DNA of 64,000 nt from Siniperca chuatsi (GCF_020085105.1 NC_058046.1:30670892-30734891); one strand, 5' to 3'. Shown: positions 12,297 to 25,899, counted from the first letter of the stretch. Translations and numbers: made by a program. The notes: generated by a model not told the origin, from the sequence alone.

Positions 12297-12690
12297 AATA
12301 TGATAATTTAAAACTTAGGTAAAGTTGGATAAAGTCACAAAATGCAAAACTGATTACAGAGAAATATAAAGTTACTTTAAGAATATTTTGAAAACATTAT
12401 AGTGATGTTAGAAATTACATACAAGAATGTTAAGTATGTTAAGTTCACTGTAAAATTGCTAAACCTACCATAAATGTTCTGAGATTTAAAGTTCTAGGGC
12501 TTGAAATAAAGTGAATTAGTCCTCCAAATGTTTTGTTTTGTTTCCGTACTAGTTGATACTGTTATTTTTTCATAGACTGTTTCAAAATAATATATCACAT
12601 CTGTTGCTGCATTTAGGCTTGTTATTTTTATGCACACAGAATTGGAATTGCTTAAATAAACCACTTAATAAAATGAGATACTGACACAGT

Positions 12691-13371
12691 TGTTGGTACT
12701 CCACAGATGAATTAATTCATTTGGGTGATTGTTAACTGAACTTTTGTTAGAAGACTGCATTCTTGTTTGTCCTCCAATCCTGAGAGCCAATGAACACAGC
12801 ACTGGCCAGTTTGACCTGTGACGGAAGTCACCAGGTCAATAAAAAGGTCTGCGAAAATTTGTTCTGGCTCTTTCTCCTGGAATCCAGTGTGGACTGCTCA
12901 CCAGCAGAAACGCAACTAAATTTTTCTCCTGCGCGCACACACATACACACACATTGCGCTTTGTTCTGTAGTCTAGTGTATTTAGAGTAGATTTCACATT
13001 GTGTGTTGTTGCATTGTTTATCTTTAAATAAATGCTTGAGTACTTTTTGCTGGTTTCTTTAATGTTGCACAAGAGTGAGTAATTTACCAACCTCTTCTAT
13101 GTTGAACTCCAAATCCTTCAGCCTACTAGCTATTAATGGTAATTTTGGTTATAGTTATTAATTTAATTATTAATCACAGTTCCAAATTGATAGTTTAGTG
13201 TATTTCATGATTCAATCAATTGTTTGTCATTTCTCTTATTTAAGAAGAGTGGCGCCCCCAAGGACTTTATTCAGTTATTTATGATTATCCTTGATAATCT
13301 TGATAGCCAAATCTAATAGATTGCACCTACACAGTTTGGTGCACCTTAATTGCACATTGTGAATCCCAACA
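12691..13371 (+). mobile_element. LTR-like element (candidate solo LTR) with 4-bp flank match
   Basis: It begins TGTTGG and ends CCAACA, giving the TG...CA termini and short inverted ends of a retroviral/LTR-type element. Directly before (12687-12690) and after (13372-13375) is CAGT, a possible 4-bp target-site duplication. It contains an AATAAA (near 13025) downstream of a short GC-box-poor region. Homologous copies are at 45555-47397 (longer) and 30300-31245 (reverse, truncated). An alternative is an internally deleted non-autonomous element of another class. Confidence 0.6.
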
Positions 13372-14289
13372 CAGTGTAGTAGACACATTTCATTTTTGAA
13401 GCTGATGGAAGTGTTTGTCCTCACATTTGTGTAAACAGCTAGAGGTAAATATTAGTTTGTCTGGAGGCTGATGGATCTCAGTGGTGAGCAGAAATTTGAT
13501 ACATAAACTTCTGTTAAACTGCTTCAACTGTTCAGTCTCCTTACAACTTGCACATACTAATACAGGTTAATGAAGAACACTGAGAATGTTTTAGATTTTT
13601 TAAGGATACAGATTTATTAATTGGCAATTTAGATAAAAGGAAAGCTCTTATAACACAGGGAGCTAACTGGAAAAAATCTAAGAGCTGGGCGGCTGTTCTT
13701 TCAATTTGCAGCTTATGTTGTACCCATTTATTTCAACAGTGATATGCAGTGCACTCCAAATTTAGATCATTGATATATTATGAAAAGTGACTGATAAAAC
13801 TATAATTAAGTACACACTGACTGTTAAAAATGCTGCAAAAATGATCAATATACACAAACCACTTTTCTAGTCCAAAATTGGTTTTAAACCAGTAGATTGT
13901 AAGTGGATGTTTCTTGAGCTGCATTTCACTCTGCACTGTATTTTCTTTGATCCAAGATCATTCTCAAAGATGAAGCTTTGTCTCCAAAGCAACAAGTCTC
14001 CAACCCCTTTGGCTTTGGAAAGGCAAATGTCTTGTTTCTTCTTTACAGAGACACACAAGTGCTGTTGAATTAAGTCTGAATCATTAGATGAAATCCACGT
14101 ATTCAGCATAACACTTGAACACTAATTGTATGACATGCCTCAAGGTATAGGCTCATAAAATATTTTTTAATTTAACACCCATGTAACTTCAACTTGAAGG
14201 TTCATTCCTGACCTTGCAAAGAGTAGTTTGACGAAAAAAAAAATTCTCAACACAAGAGCACACTTGTCATTTCCAAATCTTTCAACCCC
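13372..14289. other. Intergenic; no gene recognised
   Basis: Sequence between fam151b and ankrd34b. The reading frame at 13867-14109 (minus) has no recognisable domain. Confidence 0.4.
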
Positions 14290-15240
14290 ATCTCATGGCC
14301 TTCCTCAGCAGACTCAGCAGAGTTGCTCAGTTGTCAGGGAGATTGTTTAGTTGTTAGAATGTGATGTAAGTATGACATTTTGGTCATGTGATAAGAGGTG
14401 GTCATATAGGGGATTGTGAAGACTGACAGGAGCATAAAGATCACAGTGTACAGAAAACCCACACAGTCAGTCAGACCAATACCTTAATTTTAACTCTAAC
14501 CTCCACTGACAATGTAAAAGATCGGTTGTGAGGACCCCCTCAGAGGAGCAGTACATCTTATTAGCAATGAGGAGGATAGAGAGAGCATGTCTGAGCGGCA
14601 CCACCAGAAGCATCTTAGTGGGGCTCCTGTACATGGCTGGGCTGTTTTTAGTTTATTTTATTACATTTGTTTGTCAGGATCACATACAAAAACCATTAAT
14701 CTTGGACAAATAGAAGAGATGCTCTGTTCCTCATTTAGCTACTAGCTATTTTCCATCTGCAGTCACCAGGCAGGTATACACAAAACATGATATCACAGGA
14801 AAGCTGTGGGGAATACTACATCAGTGAAATAGCAAGGAACCTGGACAACAGACTTAATGAACACTGAAAAACAGATATCAACTGACTGTGAACACTAGAC
14901 CAAAATCACAGCATCGATTGGAAAGGGATCATCGACCAGGAGTAATTGGACAGCCAGAGAAAGATCAAGGAGAAAGATCACATCCAATGCCGGAGACCAT
15001 CTGGTGAAACAGGGGTTACCATCTCGTCCCCATATACCTGTTATCATATGACCAAAATTCCACACCCATCTCCATGACATCTAAGCAACTCCATCCACTG
15101 AGGAAGGAAACAAGATGTTGAAAGCTTTGGAAACAAGTTGGACTTTGTGTCAAGATTCCTTTGGTCAAATCAAGCTCTTCTGGAAAAGTGCTAGAGTGTA
15201 TAAAGGCTTCTTTTTTTCTCAAGTAATGCAAAGTTTCACA
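14290..15240 (+). mobile_element. Penelope-like element fragment with degraded GIY-YIG region
   Basis: At about 14800-14860 the plus strand reads SCGEYYISEIARNLDNRLNE, resembling the C-x-YIGET-xR-x-L...R-x-x-EH core of Penelope GIY-YIG endonucleases (Gly of YIG changed to Ser). Two PLE-style end motifs, 'ctgaggaaggaaacaagatg ttgaaagctttgg' at about 15098 and its inverted relative at about 14295-14330, bracket it. Interrupted by stops; fossil. Exact borders are uncertain. Confidence 0.5.
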
Positions 15241-15505
15241 CTAAAGTTACATTTTGTATTTTTTATATTTATACTTTTTGTATGTTTCATTACATAGAGC
15301 TCAAACTGTGCCTGTGGCTGGTATGATGATATGAAATTCTGTCATGAGAAGTCTAAAAACAGTACATCAGTGCAGGCTCAGGCTAAACTGTATTTAGTCC
15401 TTAAAATGTACATGAGCTGGCATCAGCAATGGTATATGAATAGTACAGCAATGTATGCTACTGGTAAGAGCCCATGCATTTTCTCCAATATTATAATATG
15501 CACTT

Positions 15506-15511
15506 TTTATT
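15506..15511 (-). terminator. AATAAA directly after the ankrd34b stop codon
   Basis: On the minus strand the stop TAG (15514-15512) is followed at once by AATAAA. It is probably too close to the stop to be the main signal, and a normal 3'UTR may extend further; see the matching finding. Confidence 0.3.
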
Positions 15512-17349
<1,838 letters not shown>

Positions 17350-17616
17350 CTAATCCACCTTCAGCGTCTTTGATGAAGTATCTGCAATAGAGGAAGAGGA
17401 ATATTAAATTCTCAGGTGTAGTCCATCAGGTGGGCAGCTGTTAGTGGCTTTAAACTGTGGGTCCTCAAACCACACTAGAACTTCAGATAAACTGCAGACC
17501 CCATTTGTTTTTTCTTTTGGATTCCAGACTCCTCCAAACCCATTTCCATTCTTCTCTGCATGTGGTTATACATGTCTGCACTCTGAGATTCTCACATACT
17601 TGCATATATAAACATT

Positions 17617-17770
17617 CTTTTTTTTTTTTTCAAATGTCCTTGGTCGCCGGTTTGACCTTTGTTGCATGTCACGGCCCCCTCTCTCTCCCCTGTTCCCTGT
17701 CTGCCTCTTGACTCTCAATTTGTCCAATTAAACCAAAAAAAAGCCAAATAAATCATCTTAAAAAATATAG
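17617..17770 (+). repeat. 5'-truncated tRNA-type SINE
   Basis: After a T-run, the segment 'gtcgccggtttgacc', 'ttgcatgtcacggccccctc', 'tctcccctgttccctgtct' and an A-rich tail match the body of the SINE at 53355-53520 (same order: B-box remnant, T/C-rich body, AATAAA-like tail). Confidence 0.6.
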
Positions 17771-18990
17771 CCACAAGCAGCAATTCCAGGGTTCAAGCCA
17801 ACACAGACCGTTAGAAGCTTTTGATCTGGACCTGGTCAAATGTGGCCTTGACGTGAAAAAAGCAGTGAAATCTCCCCTTTTTTTTGCATCTTCACAAATC
17901 GAATAAAGAAAACAAACAATTTCTGATTCATAGTCTGATTCGTGTTATGCCACGCACATTGTTTTTTAACTTGTAGAGCCCCTTAGCAGTCGATTTGATG
18001 GAAACTTTCAGGGCATATTTCAGGTTCTTATGTGGACATATCCTGTAAGTTTTGTGATGATTGGAAATACAATGCCTGATTTATAGTCAGATTTATGTTA
18101 TGCCATGCCCTTTTTTTTTTTTTTTTTTGCATTTGTAGCGCCCCCTAGCAGTCGACTTGAATGAAACTTTTTCAGGGTATGTTTCAGGTACTTATGTCGA
18201 TATATCCTGTAAGTTTACGGTTATTGACTTTGGTCTATTTATGTGCTGAGCCACACCCCTTTTTAAGTTCATTGGTCATGTCTTTAAAACGAAATAAGAT
18301 ATCAGCAAGCTTTATACAACGTTTGATAAGCTTCGTCCAATGATGATCCACCGAAAATTTGGTAGCAATCGGACCTACGGTTTAGGAGGAGATGTCAAAA
18401 AATTCAAAATGGCAGAAAATATAGTTAGGCGGACTTTAGTGGTCAAAGAGGTTTTTTTGTAGAGCACATTGAGCTGGACTTGTGTGAGAAATTTCCAATC
18501 ATTTGGACGTATGGTGTGAGGGGCGTGGCCTGTTCAAAATAGCATTTTTGGGCCTTAATTACAGTGCCACCATGTGGCTGATTGGGCTCGCATTTAGTGG
18601 AACCATATGCACATAATTTCCAGTTATTTGGCCAAGTTTCGTGTTTCTCGCACATTCCAGCTCACAGCAATTTGAGCCCCTTCTGGGCTTGAACCCCTAA
18701 AAATTCTTACACAAAAGGTAACATGCACATAGCAAGTACTTGAGTTATCTTTCTCTCCTACTGTATATTCTACAGCACTGAATTTTGTCCACTTAGAGTG
18801 GATTACTGTTTTTTTGTGCATGATATGTACCCTGTTTAAAAGAATGACTGCAAAAGTCCACATTAATAAGCCTTTTCCACTACAGGAACTTAACGACCCA
18901 TAACTTAAAGTGTAGCCAGGTTCTGCTTTTGTTTCAGCTATAAACGAGTTCCTGAACCTAAATTTGGGTATTGATCAGAAGATGGTACTA
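17771..18990. repeat. Composite interspersed repeat, copy 1 (inverted relative to 25900-26745)
   Basis: It contains two tandem units built on 'gccccctagcagtcga' - 'tgaaactttcagggtat' - 'tatatcctgtaagttt' (about 17970-18110 and 18130-18250), then 'ggtcaaagaggtttttttgt' and 'gtagagcacattgagct'. Each block is found reverse-complemented, in reverse order, at 25900-26745, continuing to the 'cttttccactacaggaactt' block near 18873. High-copy fish family; superfamily not assigned. Confidence 0.7.
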
Positions 18991-19279
18991 AATAAAAGTT
19001 CCAGGTACTCTCAAGGGAAAGAAATGTAACAGCTGTTTTGCAGATGTTATTCAGTTTCAGAATACCTGTGTTTTATTTCTTTGTGGCAAAATGGCTCCAT
19101 ACAAAATTGAAAAAAAGCAGCCTCTGGCCTATGTTTCACCTACATGTACAAAATTTGGGAGGTACATGTATCACTCCAAGACATACAAAAAAGTATGGAG
19201 CCATACCATAAACCCAAAAGGAAGGCTGCCATTTTGAATTGAATGTGCACTTTAACAAACTCCTCCTAGAGAATTGATC

Positions 19280-20008
19280 GGATCGACTTTAAAATTTCGC
19301 AGTGCAATCTAAAGACCTTGGCAATTACAAATTGTGCTAAGTGAGTTTTCATTGAAGGGTGTGTCTGTGGTGTGCCGTGGAATGTCAGTGTCGCGCCATG
19401 ATACAGGAAGTTGCTGTAACTTCAGTGTACACGGTCAAATCTGCTCCAAACTTCACATGTATGATAAGAGTCCTGCCCTGAAGACATCTGCATGCCAATA
19501 TTCACTCATAGCGCCACCTACTGGTAAGAGGAAATTACATGTTTTATGCTTTGACATATTCCTCCAAGCAGGATGACCACATTTACCTCAAATTTGGGCA
19601 GAAAAGCCTTAAGACATTGATGATGCTGTATTGTGCAGCTTGTAAGTTTTCGTTGAACACTGTTGTCGTAGCGACACATTCGGCGTGAAACAGGACGTTT
19701 TTGTAACTTGAGTGTACATTGTCCAATCTGCCTGAAATTTGACATGTTTAATAAGAGTCCCAGCCTGAGGACATCTTCATGCCAATTAGGAGTTGTGATC
19801 CTTGCACCACCAACTGAAAGTAAGCCTTGCGTGACAATCATCATTCGATTTACATGAAACCCCGAAGGGGCTGAAACCCTTTTATGTTTATTCCAGTTTA
19901 TTATTTGGGCCCGAACACGAAAGTGCCAAGAACCTATTATATTTCTAGAGATCATCATTAGGGCCCGAGCATGAAAATGCAAGGAACCTATTGTTTTTCT
20001 AGAGATTA
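19280..20008. repeat. Tandem ~270-bp units and GGGCCCGAGCA-type repeat ends
   Basis: Two diverged tandem units, about 19310-19540 and 19580-19830, share the order 'gttttc(a/g)ttgaa' - 'gtaactt(c/g)agtgtaca' - 'aataagagtcc(c/t)' - 'acatct(t/g)catgccaat' - 'gc(g)ccacc(t)ac(t)'. They are followed by two copies of a terminal motif: 'tgggcccgaacacgaaagtg' near 19908 and 'agggcccgagcatgaaaatg' near 19960. Confidence 0.6.
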
Positions 20009-20137
20009 ATAATAACAATAATAATTATAATTATAATAATAATTAATTATTATTATTATTATCATTATTATTATTATCATTATTATTATTATCATTATTA
20101 TTATTATTATTATTATTATCATTGTTGTTGTTGTTAT
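20009..20137. repeat. ATT/ATC-rich microsatellite
   Basis: Compound (AAT)n/(ATT)n with scattered ATC and a terminal (GTT)n. Confidence 0.9.
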
Positions 20138-20628
20138 TCTGCCCCTTTGAATGAATTCTTGAGGGGCTTAGGATGCTCGAAAACAAAATGTTTGCACACA
20201 CGTCACAAAGCAAAGTTCTGCAGTGATTGGGCTCAGGTGTGGTCAGGGGGATCTATAGGTCCCCCAAACGCACACCACGTTTGGGAAAAAGTTGCTTTGA
20301 TCTTCATGAGATTTTCAGGGTTCATTGCTCTCATCATAAAGAACATATTTCAGTTTCTTTTGAGAGAGTTTACCCAACAGGAAGTCAGCCATCTTAGATT
20401 TTCCAGAGTCTCATTTACCAGAGTCCCATTTGGGATTACTTTGAATATGACTGTGTCACAGATAAAAGCAAACGCCTTGTAGTAATGGAAGGTGATAAAA
20501 TATGTGACACATTTCCCACGAATCTGAAAGTCCTTTTGATTTTTTCAAAAGCCTAACCTAGCTTAATTAGTCATAGTGCCAAGTACTGGCAACAGGAAAC
20601 AGGGTTATTTCATTCTTGTCTAATAGGG

Positions 20629-20800
20629 GTGTCAGAATCAGCTTTATTGCCATACACATACAAGGAATTTGCTTTGGTATTTTGGTCCAAAACAATAAAC
20701 ATAGAAATATAAAGCAAGTACTGCAGGTCAAGACAAGACATTACGATATTAAAGAATACTGAATACTGTACACTGTACATGACAGGCAGAGTAGTCAACA
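20629..20800 (-). mobile_element. LINE (L2/Maui-type) 3' tail, 5'-truncated
   Basis: Starts 'gtcagaatcagctttattgc' and continues 'catacacatacaaggaattt'. This is the reverse complement of the 3' end seen at 34440-34590 ('ccaataaagctgattctg'). Confidence 0.7.
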
Positions 20801-21819
20801 ATGTTATGCAGGGATTTTGTCTGAAATACTATGCTCAATGTATACAGAACAAATGAGTTAGTACTGGGCTATAGATGGCAATCCTGAGTCTTGAGTGGAC
20901 ATGGAGGTTGTGAAGGTGGCTTACTTCCTTCACTCACTTTCTCAGGGATATGCACAAGTTTCAGTCCAGCAACTGATATGGAGGGGTGAAATTTGTCAGT
21001 GGCTAGTAGAGGGGAGGATCATATATTGAAAGAAAACATTTATGGCACACTGGAATATGAACATTAGAAGTAGAAGTAATGACTCTGACCCAACATTTAG
21101 GTTCTTACTTTATCAGGGATTCTCAGTTATGCAAGAACTGTGAAACTGAACAATTCACAGTTCCTCAAACGTGATTCCAGTCAGGTGAAATGGCCGTTGT
21201 GATGTATTGGGATTGTTAAGCTTCTGTGAGTTCATATGCACACACACACAGTAGCTATGTTTACAATCAAATATTTCAAATTTTTTATGTAGCCTAGGCC
21301 TACATGTTTTTTGAAAGGTTGCAGGTGAAAGCCAAATGAGTTTAGAGACATGTATAGTTTTGCTCATATTTAAAAGAAGGGGATGCTCAAAGCAGGAGTA
21401 AAAAGGTTAGTTAGGAAGTGTTCAGTTTCTACTGTTAGTGGAACCCATGACATATGGCAAAGACGTTTTGATCTATAAGTCCTGAAAAACTGCTGTATGG
21501 CTACTGCATGTACAGTGGTTTGAAAAAGTGTTTGCCCCCTTCCTGATTTCTTATTTTTTTGCATGTTTGTCACACTTTACTGTTTCAGATCATCAAACAT
21601 ATTTAAATATTAGTCAAAGATAACACAAGTAAACACCAAATGCAGTTTTTAAATGAAGTCCTTATTAAGGGAAAACAAAATCCAAACCTACATGGCCTTG
21701 TGTGAAATAGTCAGTGCCCACCTGTTAAAACATAACTGGTTTATCACACCTGAGTTCAATTTCTGGGGCTGTTTTGCTGCTTCAGGACCTGGAAGACTTG
21801 CTGTGATAAAAGGAACCAT

Positions 21820-22221
21820 GTGATAAATGGAACCATGAATTCTGCTGTCTACCAAAAACTCCTGAAGGAGAATGTCCGGCCATCTGTTCTTGACCTCAAG
21901 CTGAAGCGAACTTGGGTTCTGCAGCAGGACAATGATCCAAAACACACCAGCAAGTCCACCTCTGAATGGCTGAAGAAGAACAAAATGAAGACTTTGGAGT
22001 GGCCTAATCAAAGTCCTGACCTGAATCCTATTGAGATGCTGTGGCATGACCTTAAAAAGGCAGTTCATGCTCAAAAACCCTCCAATGTGGCTGAATTACA
22101 ACAATTCTGCAAAGATGAGTGGTCAAAAATTCCTCCACAGCGCTGTAAAGAACTCATTGCAAGTTATCGCAAACGCTTGATTGCAGTTGTTGCTGCTAAA
22201 GGTGGCCCAACCAGTTATTAG
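21820..22221 (+). pseudogene. Tc1 transposase, C-terminal half
   Basis: A 133-codon open frame covers the catalytic C-terminal part: KLKRTWVLQQDNDPKHTSKS, QSPDLNPIEMLWHDLKKAVH and a natural end near KRLIAVVAAKGG. It lacks the HTH DNA-binding region and the first catalytic Asp, so it cannot act alone. It retains the C-terminal tail that copy 1 lost. Confidence 0.9.
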
Positions 22222-22372
22222 TTTTAGGGGGCAATCACTTTTTCACACAGGGCCATGTAGGTTTGGATTTTGTTTTCCCTTAATAATAACCTTCATTTAA
22301 AAACTGCATTTTGTGTTAACTTGGGTTATCTTTGACTAATATTTAAATTTGTTTGATGATCTGAAACATTTA

Positions 22373-24437
22373 ATCAGAATCAGAAATACTTTATTGATCC
22401 CCGAGGGGAAACTCTTGTTACAGCTGCTTACTATCATGTCAGTGCACACAGGAATAGAAGTACTAAGCAAAAAATATAATACACATATAATACAGGTAAG
22501 ATAAATTAAGTATCAAGTGGGTATAAGTATAAAATTAAAATAAGTGTAAAGTACAGAGTGGATTACCGGTTGATGATAAGTATGTACGATATAATAATAC
22601 AATGTAATAATATAAGTAATAAGTAGTAGTGCATGTACTGTCAAGTTAAGTGTAGCTTATTATGATTATTATGAGACGGTGAATATTGCACAGCAGTAAT
22701 GAATAAATATCAATAAATTAAACTGAAAACAGAGTATATTGCACCAGAGTATTAAACTGAGAATAATGCACAATTATTTCAAGTATTGCAGTGATGTTAT
22801 TGCAGTGATCCAATGTCCAGTTTATTGACTTAAGGTCATATAGACTAACACTTAGAGGGAGGAGTTGAAGAGTTTGATGGCCACAGGCAGGAATGACTTC
22901 CTGTGGCGCTCTGTGGTGCATTTTGGGGGGGGATGAGTCTTCTGCTGAAGGTAGGTAGGTAGGAAGCATGTCATGGAGTGGGTGGGAGACACTGTCCAAG
23001 ATGGCATGTAGTTTGGCCAACATCCTCCTCTCTGACACCACCGCCAGAGAGTCCAGCTCCACTCCCACAATGTCACTGGCCTTACTTATCAGGTTGTTGA
23101 GTCTGTTAGCGTCCGCTACCCTCAACCTGCTGCCCCAGCATGCAACAGCATACAGGATAGCACTGGCCACCACAGACTCAAAACATCCTCAGCATTGTCC
23201 GGCAGATGTCGAAGGACCTCAGCCTCCTCAGAAAATAGAGGCAGCTCTGGCCCTTCCTGTAAAGAGTTTGAGTGTTCTTAGCCCAATCCAATTTATTGTC
23301 CATGTGTACTCCCAGGTATTTGTAGTCCTCTACAATGTCCACACTGACCCCCTGGATGGAATACGGGGTCACTGGTGCCTTGGCCCTTCGTATGTCTACA
23401 ACCAGCTCCTTAGACTTTGTCGCATTGAGCTGCAGATGATTCTGCTCACACCATGAGACAAAGTTCCCCACCTCAGTCTTATCACCACCACTGATACATC
23501 CCACCACAGCAGAGTCATCAGAAAACTTCTGAAGGTGGCAGGACTCCGTGTGGTAGCTGAAGTCTGTGGTGTATATGGTGAAGAGGAAGGGATAGAGGAC
23601 AGTCCCCTGAGGGGCCCCAGTGTTGCTGACCACGCTGTCCGACACACAGTGCTGCAGACGCACATGCTGTGGTCTGCCAGTCAGGTAGTCAACAATCCAG
23701 GACACGAGGGGGGCATCCACCTGCATCGCTGCCATCTTCTCACTCAGCAGGGCTGGCCGGATGGTGTTAAAAGCACTGGAGAAGTCAAAAAACATGATCC
23801 TCACCGTGCTTGCCGGCTTGTCCAGGTGGGTGTAGATACGGTTCAGCAGGAAGATGATGGCGTCCTCAACTCACAGTCGGGGCTGGTAGGCGAACTGAAG
23901 GGGGTCCAGGAGGGGTCTGACCATGGGCCGCAGCTGTTCCAGCACCAGTCTCTCCAGGGTCTTCATTATATGGGAGGGCAGTGCCACCGGTCTGTAGTCC
24001 GTGGAGCAACTGGGACACGGCGTCTTCGGCACAGGAACGAAGCAAGATGTCTTCCACAGAATAGGGACCCTTTGAAGACTCAGGTTCAGGTTGAAGACAT
24101 GCTGAGAGACTCCACATAGCTGGGGGGGCACATGCTTTTAGAACCCCGGGGCAAATGTCATCGGGGCCTGCAGCCTTGTCTGAGTGGAGTTTCATCAGCT
24201 GTCCTCTCATCTGGTCAGTAGTCAGGCACACAGCAGAGGTTACAGGCGGGGTGGGGGGGTCATCAGTCATGAGAGGGTCGTTAGCCTGAGAGCCACTTCA
24301 GCCTGGATTGCCCTCACCTCCTCCCTATTACCATCAGTAAATAATAATAATAATAAAACTTTATTTATAGAGCACCATGTCTCCGAGAAGCACATCAAAC
24401 TACACTCATGGAACTCCGTCTAACACCGTTAGCTCGC
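22373..24437 (-). mobile_element. L2/Maui-type LINE inserted in Tc1
   Basis: On the minus strand: MTDDPPTPPVTSAVCLTTDQ at the left part of RT, then DKAAGPDDICPGVLKACAPP, YRPVALPSHIMKTLERLVLE, MFFDFSSAFNTIRPALLSEK, a FSDD box (FSDDSAVVGCI), YKYLGVHMDNKLDW and a C-terminal AILYAVACWGSRLRVADANR segment. The 3' end is at low coordinates and closes with 'gaatcagaaatactttattg atcccc', the typical 3' tail. Two frames are needed for RT, so it is inactive, but it is far less decayed than the other LINEs here. Confidence 0.88.
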
Positions 24438-24585
24438 CCAGTGTGACAAATATGCAAAAAAAATAAGAAATCAGGAAGGGGGCAAACACTTTTTCACACC
24501 ACTGTATACTGTTAAAACCACAAGATCCTTGAGAACTTTTGGAGGTTCTTCAATTTGAAACTGTGGAGGAACCTCTTAAGGTGCT

Positions 24586-24679
24586 TTGAGGAACCTTCAA
24601 GAAAAGGTTCTTAGAAGAACCCATTCTTAGAACCCTAAGAATGGGTTCTTCTAAGAACCTTTTCTTGAAGGTTCCTCAA
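24586..24679. repeat. Perfect inverted repeat: 45-bp arms, 4-bp loop
   Basis: Arms 24586-24630 and 24635-24679 are exact reverse complements; the loop is AACC. The arm is built from AAGGTTCTT/AGAACC-type units, and similar 'aggttcttca' and 'gaggaacctt' motifs flank it (24514-24720). Probably the core of a palindromic MITE. Confidence 0.9.
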
Positions 24680-25219
24680 CCTGAGGAACCTTTTGAAGTT
24701 CTGTGAGGAACCTTTACAAGTTCTGCTGTAGTAATTAAAATAATAAACAAATAATATTATATAAATAAATATATAAAATAAATGACGATGAAACAGCAGC
24801 TGTCTTTAAGCAAGGTTTTATTTACATATATCAGACTTTTGAAAAGTTCAATCATAATGATTTTGAGGGTTGAGCATTTATAATTTGCAAAAATAAATAA
24901 ATAAATAGGAAACTCAATAAATACAAAATATTACACAGGAATAAATACAATACACATTATATAATGTCTGTAAGAGCCAAATACGTTGTTGAAATAACCA
25001 GAATGTAATTATTTCCTTTGTGTACATTGGATGTCACTGTGCAACTATCAAGGGCTCAGGTTTAAAGATAGGAAGTCAATGTTGTGTTTGGTTTTTGATG
25101 AAAACGGAGGAAATAAAGAGATTGTTATTCTGCAACCGAACGTCCTGTGGATTCTGTACTGAACACACCGCCTTGGATCAGTTTTTATAGCAATGATGGC
25201 AAAATTTATTTGAAGGACC

Positions 25220-25606
25220 TCAAATAAAGTTATAAATACCTTTGTGTGTCTCCTCACATTCCTGGCCGAGTGCCCTCTGGACTAAAATCTCCTCGCCCAG
25301 GCTCCTCCTGACAATTTTGTCTGCTGCTTCTCCAAAGCCTTCCAGCAACCTCTTGTCCACATAAACTTTATAGATGTGATGAATTTCAGAGAAAATCTAA
25401 AAGAAGATTATTTCCATACATTACAAAGTTGTCTGGAAGAGTAACCTATTAAAAGAAACTTTTGTACATTAACTCCATGCAGTGTTTGAACTCACAATGC
25501 TGATATACTGGAAAGCTGGAAACGCCTGAAGAATGTCACTTGTGAAGTGGCTTTGAAGAGGACATTCGCTGAGTGTCCACTTCATTTTCTCCTTCAGGAC
25601 GTCCAT
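25220..25606 (-). CDS. Possible two-exon gene of unknown function
   Basis: Exon 1 is 25496-25606 (ATG at 25606): MDVLKEKMKWTLSECPLQSH to ...FPAFQYISI, ending at ATT/gtgagt. Exon 2 is 25220-25396 after ...cttcttttag and begins IFSEIHHIYKVYVDKRLLEG, with EEILVQRALGQECEETHKG before a TGA at 25222. The join is in phase and gives 95 aa; a third exon is possible because AAAG/gtattt near 25234 could be a donor. It looks mostly helical and charged, with no signal peptide or membrane segment. I do not recognise the family. It lies between a palindromic MITE and a microsatellite plus repeat, so it may be transposon-derived or a decayed gene. Confidence 0.35.
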
Positions 25607-25796
25607 GTTTGAACATCATGTATGATTAGTTCTCCACCACCACATAGTAGACGCAGGAAGTGATATTTAACTCCTTCGCACAGTGCTTAAGGGTCGTAAA
25701 CATTCAGAGCGGTGTCAGCCGACCTCCAGTCACAAGACTGCAGCTGTTGCTCCCCCCGAGGCATGCATGGAGGCGTTCAACACTGCTTGCAGCTTT

Positions 25797-25805
25797 AATT
25801 ATTAA

Positions 25806-25872
<67 letters not shown>

Positions 25873-25896
25873 CATCATCATCATCATCATCATCAT
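25797..25896. repeat. ATT/ATC microsatellite
   Basis: (ATT)n, (ATTATC)n and (ATC)n runs. Confidence 0.92.
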
Positions 25897-25899
25897 GTT

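Larger units (their letters stand above)
21513..24513 (+). mobile_element. Tc1 transposon (copy 2) split by a LINE insertion
   Basis: The left end reads CAGTGGTTTGAAAAAGTGTT after a TA near 21512; the right end, its complement, ends near 24507 before TA. Without the LINE at about 22373-24437 the element would be about 0.95 kb. In copy 1 the sequence 'gaaacatttaagtgtgacaa' is continuous; here it is split after 'gaaacattta' and resumes with 'agtgtgacaa', which marks the insertion point. The N-terminal half of the transposase is deleted (jump near 21760). Confidence 0.9.

Noticed and set aside
14528..14713. Short plus-strand protein with a hydrophobic segment (SILVGLLYMAGLFLVYFITF)
   Set aside because: Sixty-one codons, no splice context or family; it lies next to a Penelope-like fragment and is most likely chance.
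23535..24119. 194-codon plus-strand ORF
   Set aside because: Antisense shadow of the L2/Maui reverse transcriptase on the minus strand.
25797..25896. CRISPR-like short repeats
   Set aside because: A simple ATT/ATC microsatellite; no spacers, and the genome is eukaryotic.
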